Positions 34,877 through 44,318 of a stretch of 64,000 bases of DNA are shown piece after piece. Source of the stretch: an uncultured bacterium (lineage in GTDB: Bacteria > Bacillota > Clostridia > Lachnospirales > Lachnospiraceae); assembly GCA_905215155.1 (NCBI GenBank), contig CAJMPJ010000003.1, forward strand, positions 62,001 through 126,000. The letters run 5' to 3'. Numbering within the stretch: position 1 is the first letter of the stretch; the number at the start of each line of letters is the position of its first letter. The translations under genes and the position numbers were made by a program. The notes below the pieces were generated by a model. The model saw only the letters and a list, made by a program, of their open reading frames with translations. It had not been told where the DNA came from and made no database searches.

Positions 34877-36607
34877 TTATGAAGTTTCTGTAGTACCAGC
34901 AAAATATTTTGCGGCGATCTTTTCAGCCGTTCTTGTCGCCAGAGCCTGATTGGTGAGGGTGGGATTAGGACCTCCCAGTGCATTGCACAATACGCTGTTG
35001 TCCGCAATATACAGCCGTTTGACCTGCTTTGCCTCACAGTCCGTATCCGTCACATATCCAATGCGCATGGTGCTCATGATATGGGCACACACATCCGGCG
35101 GCCAATTGGCACGGGAAACCGTTTTGGCTCCTGCACTTTTTAATATTTCACAGGCAATACCAACCAGCTGATCCCGTTTTGCTATGTCATTTTCACTTAA
35201 CTGATAAGAAATCACCGGAATAAAGCCATTCTCATCTTTCCGGACCGGATCCAGGCTCACGCTGTTGGTCTGCCTTACTTCGTCATCCCCAAAGACCACG
35301 ATACTCAGTGTCCTTGGATAGTCCTTCATAAATTCCTTTAACAGTTCTCCTGCAACGATGCCTTCTCTGTCCCACGGGTCATCCGGACCGGTCTGGTTCT
35401 GAAAATAATAGCCCTTCTGACTGGTTCCATAGATCATGGTAGAATTGATTCCGGGACTGGTTCCAAATGGTTCAAAGGCACCAAGCCCCGGATAATCAAA
35501 CCTGGCTGCTGAATTCTGTCCAACAAAGGGCTTTATATCCGACATCCCAAGCACATTCATCAACTGGTCTTCTTCAAAAATACCGGAAACACAGTCGATC
35601 ATATGGGTCGTAAGTCCCTTCCCCACCCACTCATTTTCAGGCAGGCCGGAATTCAGCCACAACCTCGGGGACTCAATGGAACCGGCGGACAAAACAATTA
35701 CCTTTGCCTTTAATTCACGGATTTCTTCCGTCCATGTATTTCTTACGGTCACGCTTTGGGCGTACACGCCCTGCCCGCTGTCCTCAGCGGTATTGATTTT
35801 AATCACAAAGGAATTCGGCATAACTTCCACATTGCCGGTCCTGAGGGCAAGTGGTATGTAGCTGACCAGGGTGGACCGCTTGGCTACGGTATCCACGCTT
35901 GGTCCGATGCAGCACCCGTTGACACAGTGTCCTCTTAACGTACAGCCCACAGACTGATTGTTCTGTATGTCAAAATCCGGACTGTTAAGCATGGGATTGA
36001 CCTGCAAAATCGCATTGGGCTGGGGCCTGTAACCAGGTTCTGTAACCTCCTTGGTTTCAATGCGTTTCCACCCCATCTTCCTGGCTCCGTAATAGAATAG
36101 ATCTTCCTTGGCCGTACCGGTTGCCTCATGTACCGGAAGGGTATTCTCCACTTTTTCATAATATGGGATCATTTCTTCATAGGAAATGGGCCAGTCTCTT
36201 TCAAATGTTTCCGGGTATGCCCGGGGGGAATTGGCAAAATAAAGAAGCGTAGACCCTCCCACTCCGGCACTTTGCCAGGTAAATCCGCCTTTTGGTATGA
36301 CCCTGACCCATGGACTGGTATCTCTGTCTGCTTTCCCCCACCGGAATTTTCCGGTGATCGTATCGTTCATATCATCTTCCAGATCCGTAAAAGTAGCCTT
36401 CAACAGATTAATATCAAGATCTGTTACGCTATTGCTGCTCTCTGCCCCGGCTTCCTCATTTGGTCTCGGCCATTTAGAGTTGCCGTACCAGGCTCCGGCA
36501 TCAAGGACAAGTACCTTGATGCCTTTTTCTCCCAGTTCCTTGGCGACAACAGCGCCACCGCCTCCTGCACCGATTACGATTACATCTGCATCATATCCGT
36601 TATCCAT
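34877..36607 (-). CDS. GMC-family FAD oxidoreductase
   Basis: A 576-residue flavoprotein. The FAD dinucleotide motif is VIVIGAGGGGAVVAKEL (near residue 10), with SAGVGGSTLLY for the flavin, a Cys-rich segment CTLRGHCVNGCC, VLSAGSIESPRL, and at the C-terminus HIMSTMRIG and NPTLTNQALA holding the catalytic His/Asn pair of GMC enzymes. It resembles the large subunit of gluconate/fructose-type dehydrogenases. No signal peptide is present. The partner-like gluconate dehydrogenase subunit 3 gene precedes it by 30 bp. ATG at 36607 has GGAGG upstream. Substrate and electron acceptor unknown. Confidence 0.85.
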   Translation of the reverse strand: MDNGYDADVIVIGAGGGGAVVAKELGEKGIKVLVLDAGAWYGNSKWPRPNEEAGAESSNSVTDLDINLLKATFTDLEDDMNDTITGKFRWGKADRDTSPWVRVIPKGGFTWQSAGVGGSTLLYFANSPRAYPETFERDWPISYEEMIPYYEKVENTLPVHEATGTAKEDLFYYGARKMGWKRIETKEVTEPGYRPQPNAILQVNPMLNSPDFDIQNNQSVGCTLRGHCVNGCCIGPSVDTVAKRSTLVSYIPLALRTGNVEVMPNSFVIKINTAEDSGQGVYAQSVTVRNTWTEEIRELKAKVIVLSAGSIESPRLWLNSGLPENEWVGKGLTTHMIDCVSGIFEEDQLMNVLGMSDIKPFVGQNSAARFDYPGLGAFEPFGTSPGINSTMIYGTSQKGYYFQNQTGPDDPWDREGIVAGELLKEFMKDYPRTLSIVVFGDDEVRQTNSVSLDPVRKDENGFIPVISYQLSENDIAKRDQLVGIACEILKSAGAKTVSRANWPPDVCAHIMSTMRIGYVTDTDCEAKQVKRLYIADNSVLCNALGGPNPTLTNQALATRTAEKIAAKYFAGTTETS

Positions 36608-36637
36608 GTTTTCCTCCAATTCATCATTTCTCTTCGC

Positions 36638-37252
36638 CTATGAAGTGTAGTTATAAGACCGTGCCACCCGATAGCCCAACGAAGGTCCGGGATAGCCCAC
36701 TTGCTCCCAGCTGCCCGGAAAATATTGAAGTACCCGTTCATTGGGAGGCAGGTCCCTGGTTGAACCATAGCCCCACCATTCGGAATAGTACCCCATCATA
36801 ACGATCCGGTTCATGGTCGGAAAAACAGGAACGATTTCATCAAGCCCTATATCCTCCTGCACCGGAAAATAGTTGACTGCATCCGGGCCCAGCAACATGG
36901 CCATTGCCTCAAAGCGCTCATCCGGAGTCAGCCTTAAAAAATATTTTCCATCGGCAGAAGCATCTTCACTCCTCTCATCCTCTTTGTCATACAGATACTG
37001 CTTTGCTGCGGCATTTAATAATTCCGCTCCGGTCAGGGTCATGGGAGTGTATAAACTGTCCAGGGACATGACCAGAAAATCCTCAGTACTAAAATCCAAT
37101 GCTCCGTAATACTGAATGGCTCCGTACATTTCTGCCAGGACTTCGGACCTGGGGATTAAGGTATCCACAAAAGCTTTGAACGTATCCATTACATATCCGT
37201 TTTCATCGTTCTCCAGTACACTGATGTCTGAAACGTGATTTGTCCTATCCAA
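36638..37252 (-). CDS. Gluconate 2-dehydrogenase subunit 3-like protein
   Basis: A 204-residue helical protein with the pattern of the small gamma subunit of gluconate 2-dehydrogenase: TFKAFVDTLIPRSE near the N-terminus, LTPDERFEAMAML in the middle, and a MNRIVMMGYYSEWWGYGSTR segment before the end, where the family has a similar aromatic-rich motif. The usual Tat signal is absent. The start is a TTG at 37252 with AGGTGG upstream. Together with the GMC gene downstream it should form a two-subunit dehydrogenase lacking the cytochrome subunit of aerobic homologues. Confidence 0.75.
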   Translation of the reverse strand: MDRTNHVSDISVLENDENGYVMDTFKAFVDTLIPRSEVLAEMYGAIQYYGALDFSTEDFLVMSLDSLYTPMTLTGAELLNAAAKQYLYDKEDERSEDASADGKYFLRLTPDERFEAMAMLLGPDAVNYFPVQEDIGLDEIVPVFPTMNRIVMMGYYSEWWGYGSTRDLPPNERVLQYFPGSWEQVGYPGPSLGYRVARSYNYTS

Positions 37253-37361
37253 TCAACCACCTGCTCTTATTTGATTCTATTTTTCATATTATCCTATGAC
37301 AGCCAGCCCCAATCTAGCACCTGCAAATATCATAAAATCAGAGACATTGGCTAAAATAATA

Positions 37362-37390
37362 TTGACGAATCTAAATTCATACATTATAAT
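37362..37390 (+). promoter_or_regulatory. Sigma-A promoter of the small acetyltransferase gene
   Basis: TTGACG and TATAAT with 17 bp between, 70 bases before the ATG at 37460. Confidence 0.7.
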
Positions 37391-37459
37391 GTTCCATTAA
37401 TCAAGCAGCTTCCATTGGCAGGAAATCACCTGCCATCAACAACATAAGGAGGATATCCG

Positions 37460-37732
37460 ATGAACTTTACCTATAATCCAAACCAGATCGCATATTATCA
37501 TTCTGACAACAATCTTCTGGCCGAAGTGACTTTCCCGGACGTGGATGAGACTACCGTTGACATTAACCACACCTTTGTGGATGACGCGTTAAGAGGTCAG
37601 GGAGTGGCCGGAAAACTTATGGAAGCCTTAGCCCTCCATCTGCGGTCCCAGGGGAAAAAGGCCATACTTACCTGCCCCTACGCGGTCAGCTGGTTTGAAA
37701 AACATCCCGAATATCAGGACATAATAAAATAG
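37460..37732 (+). CDS. Small GNAT-like N-acetyltransferase (YjdJ type)
   Basis: A 90-residue protein matching the minimal GNAT fold of the YjdJ/Gtn family: INHTFVDDALRGQGVAGKLMEALALHLRSQGKKAILTCPYAVSWFEKHPEY, in which RGQGVAGKL is the acetyl-CoA pyrophosphate loop. An AAGGAGG site lies 8 bases before the ATG and a terminator overlaps its stop. A single-gene unit. The acceptor is unknown. Confidence 0.88.
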   Translation: MNFTYNPNQIAYYHSDNNLLAEVTFPDVDETTVDINHTFVDDALRGQGVAGKLMEALALHLRSQGKKAILTCPYAVSWFEKHPEYQDIIK

Positions 37733-37751
37733 CCTCTTGCGAGGCTATTTT
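37726..37751 (+). terminator. Terminator of the small acetyltransferase gene
   Basis: AAAATAGCCTC TTGC GAGGCTATTTT, a perfect 11-bp stem with a tetraloop overlapping the stop codon. The T run also works on the other strand for the convergent flavoprotein gene. Confidence 0.85.
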
Positions 37752-37772
37752 AAATTGGAGCTGTTTTTATCA

Positions 37773-40196
37773 CTATTTCATTTCTTCAACAGCCGTCTTA
37801 CCTGCGATTCGTCCGAACGTAAATATATCAGTCAACGCATTTCCGCCAAGACGGTTCCCTGCGTGAATGCCTCCGGCAACTTCTCCTGCGGCATATAAAT
37901 GTTTAATGGGCTGGCCATTTTCATCTAATACACGGGCTTTCGTGTCTATCTTAAGTCCTCCCATGGTATGATGGACTGCTGGCTTTCTGGGCGTTGCATA
38001 AAACGGCGCTTTCTCCACCTTTAAGCTAAAAGTATCCTTGTGGAACTCAGGATCAAAGCCCTCATCCACATAAGAATTATATTTATCAATGGTATCCTTT
38101 AAGGTCTTAGGGTCCATACCCACTTTTTCCGCCAGTTCTTCTATGGTATCGGCTTTAAACAAGGTACCGGCTTCTACCTGACGGTCGATTTTCTCCTGGC
38201 TTGTATTCGCTGCGGTTTTCTTTATCTCCTCATCGGCGATCAGATAGAACAACCCACCCTGTTCCATGGCGGCTTTCGTCAATACATCCCGCCCGGAAAA
38301 TTCATTTACAAATCGCTTTCCTTCTTTATTTACGATGACGAAGTTTTCCGGCGGCACCTGAATTCCGCTGAACAGTTCGCCGGTCTCAGGATCGGCTACA
38401 GGCATCATCTGAGTAAAGCCCATTCCGGTAAGCGCTGCTCCTACTGTTTTACCAAGCTGGATTCCGTCCCCTGTCATGGCGTAAGAATTGGTGGTTCTGA
38501 TATCGTCATCAATACGGCTCCAGTAGGTGTTATACTCCTTTAACATCTTGGTATTTGCACCGTAACCGCCGCTTGCAAGCACGACTGCTTTTGCGTGAAC
38601 CGTTATCTTCTGGCCATTGACACCGGTGGCTATGACTCCCTTGATCTCCCCGTTTTCAATGATAAATTCCTTTACAGGGCTGTCAGTAATAATCGTTCCT
38701 GCGTGCTCCTCCACATATTTTTTGAGGGAAAGAATAAACGCAGAGCCATAGCTTTTTACTGGCTTATGCCCACGGCGCCAAAGGGCTCCAACCGGAGCAA
38801 ATACGATGCTTTTATCAAATTCAACGCCAATCTCCTCCAGCCATTTCACACTTTCCAGGGCTCTGTCTGTCAGGATCTTTACCAGGTCATACTGTCCGTA
38901 TATGGTATTGCCGTTAAGGTCGGTACGTTTCCCGCCAAAATATGTCTGCATTCTGTGAAGAAGGGGAGAGTCAAATAAATGACCCTTTTCTGTGCCGTAC
39001 TTTTTCTGGTAAGCAGCAAATTCTTCCTTCAGGGCACGAAAATCCTCCAGATATTCTGAATGGATCTCGCTCTCATCTGTACTCAGCAATGTCTCAATGG
39101 TATGTCTTTCTCCCGGATTCTCATCAAACTGGCGCTGCCAATCCTGGTCCGCTGCATTGACAGGACCGCCGGAGCGGATGGTATTTCCGCCCACTGCCGG
39201 ATACTTCTCAAGGACAATGGCACTGGAACCATTCTGTAAAGCCGTAGCAGCAGCACTGAGTCCTGCACCGCCTCCGCCTACGATCACCACATCACACGTA
39301 TATTCCTCGTCTTCTCTGACCAGGCTGCTGGCAGGCTTTGGACGCCTCTTTAAAATATCCGGATTGACTCCGGCAAGCTTGACAGCTTTGGCCACCCCAT
39401 CAATGACAGCATTGCTGGTCTCCGATGCGCCGGAGAGAGCATCCACATTCAATGTCTGTCCTTCAATAATCTTATCGGGAATTCTTACAAATACCACATC
39501 GGCAATTCCTTCTGTCTCTCCCTTAGTATCTACGCTGATACTCTCGATCCGTTTTTCACTAAAGGATACTTTCATTGGAAGCTTGCCGCTGTGACCGATT
39601 GCATTTACCTCATAGACACCTGGTGTGAAGGAAAACTCTTCCTCCTCGTTGAGCTGGTTTGCAATCTTGGCAAACCGCATAAATCGAAGAAAACAGATCT
39701 CCAGGAAATCTACAGTCCCTTCGTTTTTGAGGTTGCCGGCATCATCAAATGCCTGATTGGCACTGCCCAGCAGGAACTCATATCCCGGCATTACGTTGGC
39801 CTCTACTCCCGGTGCATCCAGTATCTGACGAAGATGGAGCTGTGCACGGGAAGAACCCTGACTGCTGAGAGAAGCACCCACGATCATTACCGGTTTGCCG
39901 GCAAGGGGATGAAGGTCAAAGCTCAGCCATTCAATCAGGCTTTTTAAAGATGAGGGAATGGAGTGATTGTATTCAGGAGTCGCCATAATCACACCGTCAC
40001 TTGCGATGATCTTATCATTGAACCTCTGTATCACTTCACTATAGGACTGATTGTCCGATTGATTAAACATGGGGACATCTTTGATCTCAAGGATCTCTAT
40101 TTCTGCCTTGGACTCAAAGTATTTTTTCATAAACTGAAGGAGTTTACGGTTATAAGATTCTTTTGCATTGGTTCCAACAATTGCGGTAAATTTCAT
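37773..40196 (-). CDS. Three-domain flavoprotein: FMN reductase - FMN-binding (flavinylated) - fumarate reductase-like FAD domain
   Basis: An 807-residue fusion. Residues 1-180 are an NADPH-dependent FMN reductase ([20 protein letters not shown]). Residues 205-290 form an FMN-binding domain whose [10 protein letters not shown] matches the Dxx[ST]GA[TS] motif to which ApbE attaches FMN covalently. Residues 315-805 are a FAD-dependent reductase of the fumarate/urocanate reductase type ([52 protein letters not shown]). There is no signal peptide. AGGAGG precedes the ATG at 40196 inside the end of the upstream FMN reductase gene. It probably passes hydride from NADPH through the flavins to an unsaturated acid; the acceptor is unknown. 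Confidence 0.9.
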   Translation of the reverse strand: MKFTAIVGTNAKESYNRKLLQFMKKYFESKAEIEILEIKDVPMFNQSDNQSYSEVIQRFNDKIIASDGVIMATPEYNHSIPSSLKSLIEWLSFDLHPLAGKPVMIVGASLSSQGSSRAQLHLRQILDAPGVEANVMPGYEFLLGSANQAFDDAGNLKNEGTVDFLEICFLRFMRFAKIANQLNEEEEFSFTPGVYEVNAIGHSGKLPMKVSFSEKRIESISVDTKGETEGIADVVFVRIPDKIIEGQTLNVDALSGASETSNAVIDGVAKAVKLAGVNPDILKRRPKPASSLVREDEEYTCDVVIVGGGGAGLSAAATALQNGSSAIVLEKYPAVGGNTIRSGGPVNAADQDWQRQFDENPGERHTIETLLSTDESEIHSEYLEDFRALKEEFAAYQKKYGTEKGHLFDSPLLHRMQTYFGGKRTDLNGNTIYGQYDLVKILTDRALESVKWLEEIGVEFDKSIVFAPVGALWRRGHKPVKSYGSAFILSLKKYVEEHAGTIITDSPVKEFIIENGEIKGVIATGVNGQKITVHAKAVVLASGGYGANTKMLKEYNTYWSRIDDDIRTTNSYAMTGDGIQLGKTVGAALTGMGFTQMMPVADPETGELFSGIQVPPENFVIVNKEGKRFVNEFSGRDVLTKAAMEQGGLFYLIADEEIKKTAANTSQEKIDRQVEAGTLFKADTIEELAEKVGMDPKTLKDTIDKYNSYVDEGFDPEFHKDTFSLKVEKAPFYATPRKPAVHHTMGGLKIDTKARVLDENGQPIKHLYAAGEVAGGIHAGNRLGGNALTDIFTFGRIAGKTAVEEMK

Positions 40197-40200
40197 TCGA

Positions 40201-40803
40201 TTAATCCTCCTGCCACGTGAATTTTTTCCCTTTTTTATAAAACGTTCTCTGTTCCAGAAGTTTGGAAGAGATATCCGTAAAAAGAACAAACTCCCGGAAA
40301 ATTTCCTCAAGCTCTGACACCTTATCCGGGTAGATCAGGTTTCCTGAAAGGTCAAATGCACTCTGAGATTTTCCCAATAGGAACTCCGTGCCGGGCATAA
40401 TTCTGGCAGCAAGCTCCGGGGAATCAAGAATCTGTCTAAGCTGTGCCTGTGCCCTGGAAGAACCGAGTGTACCATGAGAAGCCCCCACAATCAGCACCGG
40501 CTTATCCGTCAGTGCCTGGCTGGTGTAGCTAATCCATTCAAGCGCACTCTTTAAAACGGCTGGTATGGCATGATCATACTCCGGGGTTGCTATGATGACT
40601 CCGTCGGCTTTCAAAATTTTATCAGACAGCTCTGCTACGGTTTCCGGGACATCTGAATCCTCCGGTTCCATAAAGGCAGGTAATTTCTTAATTTCAAACA
40701 GTTCAATCTCCGCCTCACCGGAAAAATGCTTTTGCATGAATTGAAGCAGCATACGATTCGTTGATTCATCTGAATTCGTACCTGGAATTGCTAAATATTT
40801 CAT
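40201..40803 (-). CDS. NADPH-dependent FMN reductase
   Basis: A 200-residue flavodoxin-like reductase closely resembling the N-terminal domain of the next gene ([59 protein letters not shown]), so the two arose by duplication. It supplies reduced FMN or acts as a quinone/azo reductase. Its start has AAGGAG 7 bases upstream. It is the first gene of the pair and diverges from a LysR regulator across a palindrome-bearing promoter region. Confidence 0.88.
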   Translation of the reverse strand: MKYLAIPGTNSDESTNRMLLQFMQKHFSGEAEIELFEIKKLPAFMEPEDSDVPETVAELSDKILKADGVIIATPEYDHAIPAVLKSALEWISYTSQALTDKPVLIVGASHGTLGSSRAQAQLRQILDSPELAARIMPGTEFLLGKSQSAFDLSGNLIYPDKVSELEEIFREFVLFTDISSKLLEQRTFYKKGKKFTWQED

Positions 40804-40899
40804 AGTGATCTCCTTCCTGTACTTTAAGCATTCACAATTATGGACATGTGTTTGATATAATTTTAACATATCGTCCCCATGATATCTAATAGTTATTTA

Positions 40900-40928
40900 T
40901 TGAAGTTTGATAACAAATTTGTTATAAT
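40900..40928 (+). promoter_or_regulatory. LysR gene promoter with an embedded palindromic operator
   Basis: TTGAAG and TATAAT with 17 bp between. The spacer and -10 overlap the perfect 16-bp palindrome ATAACAAATTTGTTAT (40910-40925). A regulator bound there would block RNA polymerase on its own gene, as LysR-type proteins often do, and could act on the divergent FMN reductase gene. Confidence 0.7.
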
Positions 40929-40976
40929 GAAACACAGTTCTGAAAAAGTTAATTGTTTAACAAAGAAAGGAATGCA

Positions 40977-41915
40977 ATGCCAAAATTATACTCTCAGGAT
41001 ATCCTGTATTATATTGATGCTATTTTAAAATACAGCAATTATGGGAAAGCCGCCAAATCTCTTTATATCTCCCAGCCTTATTTGACCCAGGTGATCAAAC
41101 GGGTGGAAAGCCAGTTAAATTGCGAGCTGATAACCCGCAATAAGCTGCCCTACCGGTTGACCGAGCAGGGAAAGATCTTTTATCAGTATCTGACTTCCCT
41201 GGAAAATAATTATGCAAAGCTGCTCAAAGAACTGGCAGATGTATCGGATATCGACAGCAAGATTATAAAGATCGGAGTGCTCCCCAGCCTTGGGACTTAC
41301 CTATTACCCCTTTTTTTGCCGAAATTCCTGGACACCCATCCAAACTGCAGAATCGAGCTGTCAGAGACTTTGCCGGAAAAAAATGAAAAACTCATCCAAA
41401 ACAATGAACTGGATTTTTGGATCGGGCAGAATTCCAGAAACATTTCCCCAAACTTAAACTCCGTCAGCTGGGGCCGGCACAGATACCGGGCCATCATCCC
41501 CCGCAGCTGCGATCTCTATCAGAGCGGCGCAGCGGTTATTCCGGAAGGGACGCTGGACATCCGTAAAATCCTGGGCCAGAAGCTGATACTGACTTCCAAA
41601 GGTTCCGCTATCAGAAAACAGATTGACCAGCTATTGAGCGTTTATAAGGTAGAACCCCGAATCGTAATGGAAAGCACGGAAATAAATACGGTGCTCCAGC
41701 TTTCCACCTGTAATATGGGAGTGACCTTTATCCCGGAAAGCATTGATGTAAAGGAATGCCCCTCGGAATATAACATATACCAGATTCCCTTTGATGAGCT
41801 GAGTCTGGATTATTTTATTGCATATCAAAAGGAAAAAATATTAAGCAGTATGGACAATGACCTGATCGAAGCCTTTCTGGTTTACGGCCAGAACCATTCT
41901 GACACAGGAGACTGA
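40977..41915 (+). CDS. LysR-family transcriptional regulator
   Basis: A 312-residue regulator. The winged helix-turn-helix is at 1-65 (AILKYSNYGKAAKSLYISQPYLTQVIKRVESQLNCELITR), followed by a linker helix and a periplasmic-binding-protein-like effector domain (IGVLPSLGTYLLPLFLPKFLDTHPNC ... STEINTVLQLSTCNMGVTFIPES). Start at 40977 follows AGAAAGGA. It diverges from the two flavoprotein genes and is followed at once by apbE, so it probably controls both. The effector is unknown, possibly the substrate of the flavoprotein. Confidence 0.9.
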   Translation: MPKLYSQDILYYIDAILKYSNYGKAAKSLYISQPYLTQVIKRVESQLNCELITRNKLPYRLTEQGKIFYQYLTSLENNYAKLLKELADVSDIDSKIIKIGVLPSLGTYLLPLFLPKFLDTHPNCRIELSETLPEKNEKLIQNNELDFWIGQNSRNISPNLNSVSWGRHRYRAIIPRSCDLYQSGAAVIPEGTLDIRKILGQKLILTSKGSAIRKQIDQLLSVYKVEPRIVMESTEINTVLQLSTCNMGVTFIPESIDVKECPSEYNIYQIPFDELSLDYFIAYQKEKILSSMDNDLIEAFLVYGQNHSDTGD

Positions 41916-41916
41916 A

Positions 41917-42861
41917 ATGAATGAATGTACGAAGATCATATATCTTATGGGAACAAAAATAACCCTCTTTGTAAAGGCAGAAAATGCAGAAAACCTTGCA
42001 AAAAAGGCGGAAGAAATGCTGATCCATTATGAAGAGGGATTCAGTGCCAACAGTGACCGCTCACAGCTTGCCATGCTGAAAAAAGCAGCCGGGGTAAGTC
42101 CCATAGAGGTGGACGGGGAGCTGTATGAACTGATTAAAACCGGGAAAACACATAGTCTTTGTGAGGATTCCTTCTTAAATATAGCAATTGGCCCCCTTAT
42201 AAAGCTGTGGAGAATCGGTTTTGCCGAAGCACGTGTGCCGGAAAAAGAAGCCATAGAGAACGTGCTGGAACTTTTAAAGCCGGAAAATATACTGCTGGAC
42301 GATGAAAGAAAAACCGTTTTCTTATCAAGTAAAGGAATGGAGATCGACCTTGGAGCCATCGCAAAGGGTTATTTCGCGGATAAAGTCATGGAATTTTGGA
42401 AAGCCCATGGCGCGGTCTCAGCGATGGTTGATCTGGGCGGCAATGTTCTGGTTTATGGAGACTCCCCCTCCGAAGGCGGTGACTGGAACGTAGGAATACA
42501 AAATCCGTTTCTGCCGCGAGGAAATGTGGCCGCCATTGTCAAAATCAGAGATCAATCGGTTGTAACCTCAGGAATTTACGAGAGAATGTTTGAAACGGAA
42601 GGCAGGAAATACCACCACATATTTGACAGCAAAACAGGCCGCCCCATCAAAAGCAATGTGGCTTCTTTAACGATCATTGCGGACCGGTCTCTGGACTGTG
42701 ATCTCTATACGACAAAGCTGTTTGGAATGGAGGCTGCTTCTATTATCCAAAGAGTTAATACCATAAATGGGATGGGGGCTGCCGTAATCACTGTGGATGG
42801 AACATTCGCCTGCACCCATAATCTGATGGAAAAAATCTATCCCGCAGCTCCCCGGAATTGA
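41917..42861 (+). CDS. apbE: FAD:protein FMN transferase
   Basis: A 314-residue enzyme that attaches FMN to a Thr or Ser in target proteins. Typical features are FSANSDRSQLAMLKKAAG, GMEIDLGAIAKGYFADKV, the nucleotide segment VDLGGNVLVYG, SVVTSGIYERMF, HHIFDSKTGRP and LDCDLYTTKLF. There is no lipoprotein signal, so it acts in the cytoplasm, which matches the cytosolic FMN-binding domain of the flavoprotein at 37773-40196. It starts 1 bp after the LysR stop, with GGAG inside the LysR end. Confidence 0.92.
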   Translation: MNECTKIIYLMGTKITLFVKAENAENLAKKAEEMLIHYEEGFSANSDRSQLAMLKKAAGVSPIEVDGELYELIKTGKTHSLCEDSFLNIAIGPLIKLWRIGFAEARVPEKEAIENVLELLKPENILLDDERKTVFLSSKGMEIDLGAIAKGYFADKVMEFWKAHGAVSAMVDLGGNVLVYGDSPSEGGDWNVGIQNPFLPRGNVAAIVKIRDQSVVTSGIYERMFETEGRKYHHIFDSKTGRPIKSNVASLTIIADRSLDCDLYTTKLFGMEAASIIQRVNTINGMGAAVITVDGTFACTHNLMEKIYPAAPRN

Positions 42862-42870
42862 TGCTGAGTT

Positions 42871-42886
42871 TTGTGCGAATGCACAA
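42871..42886. promoter_or_regulatory. Inverted repeat TTGTGC-GAAT-GCACAA
   Basis: A perfect 6+4+6 dyad 9 bp after the apbE stop and about 105 bp after the PucR gene's 3' end on the other strand. The same TTGTGCA core recurs in the PucR/OYE intergenic region. No T tract follows, so it is not a clear terminator. Role uncertain. Confidence 0.35.
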
Positions 42887-42992
42887 TAATATTGATAAAA
42901 ATTTAGCAATTACACATTTACTTCCCCATACAATATTGTTAAAATATTAACCATAAGGACAGGAACATGATTTCCATAAAATAAAAAAAACT

Positions 42993-44204
42993 TTAAGGAT
43001 TGATCTGCTGGTCCAAATCAATCAAATACAGGCTCAATAACAGGCGCATGAACTGGGACGGCTGGTTTAACTCCATAGAAAGAAGTTCTTCGATTCTGTT
43101 GATCCGGTAAAGCATGGTATTCCTGTGGATGTGAAGGATCTTGGCGGATTTTGCAATGTTACCCATGGATTGCAGATAGACCTTCAGAGTTTCCAGGTAC
43201 CCTGCATGATTTTCCCCGTCATATTCCCTGAGCTGTTTTATTTCAGGAGCCAGGAAGTTCTCACGGTCCATGTGCTCCATCGCAATGGACAGCATAGCTT
43301 CCAGCAGATAACCGTCATATTCAAAAACGGTCCGGTCCGGGTGAAGCTTGGTTATGGTATGTAACAAGGTCTCCACCTGCTGCCTATAGCTGTTGAATTT
43401 CATGAGATCCGTAAATTCCCTGCTGATCCCGCAATAGGCATCAAAGGATCTCAGTAAGGATTCCAGTTCCTTCTGATCAAAATTTTTATTGGAGGAAAAC
43501 AGCAGGACATATAAGATGTTTTCCCTGATGATGGATATCTGACCGGGATATTTTGCGGTTATTTCGCTGATCAGATATTTTAAGACCCCCTGACCCGACG
43601 GCTGGACGGGCTTGATCCCGATCAAACGGTAATGAAATTTTTCAGTCAGCCCCAGATTGCTCATCCAGGTATTTAACTGAGTCTCTGTGCGCACAAGATT
43701 GTTGAACAAATTACTGATGAAGACTTTGGCAAGGGGCTTGTTGATCAGGTTGACTTTTGTACTGCGTTCCATCTCGATGGCGGCTGCCTTGGCAATGATT
43801 TTTATGGCTTCATCATGGCTGGCACTATATTCCTCCGCCGGACACATCATGGCTGCATAGCCCTCCACAATGTCCTTAATCAGAATTGGAGTCATGACTC
43901 TTGGCTTTTCCGCCACAGACCCCCAGTTGACCAGAGTTGATTCCGGATTTGAATTGGCAAATTCCATATATTTTTCATGGTAAAAACTCATGACCATATC
44001 CTGGGGAGCACAGTTCTCCATCAGCATGGTATCCCAGATGTTATCATTTTGCTTTGTATCGGGAAAAATTCCCAGCACATGAAAGGCGGCATCCGTAATA
44101 ATGACCGGCTGCCCGCATGTCACACTTGCTGCTTTTGCAATATTATGCATTCCCCCAACGGAAACTGCTTTGAAGATTTCCCGGTACAGTTGATTCAAAT
44201 CCAT
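42993..44204 (-). CDS. PucR/CdaR-type transcriptional regulator
   Basis: A 403-residue regulator with an N-terminal sensor-like domain (IAKAASVTCGQPVIITDAAFHVLG, PILIKDIVEGYAAMMCP) and a C-terminal PucR helix-turn-helix (ETLKVYLQSMGNIAKSAKILHIHRNTMLYRINRIEEL). The start at 44204 follows AGAGAG. It diverges from a large Old Yellow Enzyme gene, with TTGCACA and TGTGCAA half sites 26 bp apart between them, so it most likely activates that enzyme in response to its substrate, which is not known. Confidence 0.85.
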   Translation of the reverse strand: MDLNQLYREIFKAVSVGGMHNIAKAASVTCGQPVIITDAAFHVLGIFPDTKQNDNIWDTMLMENCAPQDMVMSFYHEKYMEFANSNPESTLVNWGSVAEKPRVMTPILIKDIVEGYAAMMCPAEEYSASHDEAIKIIAKAAAIEMERSTKVNLINKPLAKVFISNLFNNLVRTETQLNTWMSNLGLTEKFHYRLIGIKPVQPSGQGVLKYLISEITAKYPGQISIIRENILYVLLFSSNKNFDQKELESLLRSFDAYCGISREFTDLMKFNSYRQQVETLLHTITKLHPDRTVFEYDGYLLEAMLSIAMEHMDRENFLAPEIKQLREYDGENHAGYLETLKVYLQSMGNIAKSAKILHIHRNTMLYRINRIEELLSMELNQPSQFMRLLLSLYLIDLDQQINP

Positions 44205-44248
44205 TTCAATCGCTCTCTTTTTCAAAATATTTTTAATATCGTATCACA

Positions 44249-44281
44249 TTGCACAGGTATATTCAACCGGTCATTGTGCAA
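44249..44281. promoter_or_regulatory. Candidate PucR operator
   Basis: TTGCACA (44249-44255) and its complement TGTGCAA (44275-44281) form a 7-bp inverted repeat with 19 bp between, in the divergent interval of the PucR and OYE genes. The same core occurs as a dyad at 42871. Confidence 0.5.
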
Positions 44282-44318
44282 ATTGATAATAAGTAAGCAA
44301 AACAAAGGAGACAGGAAT

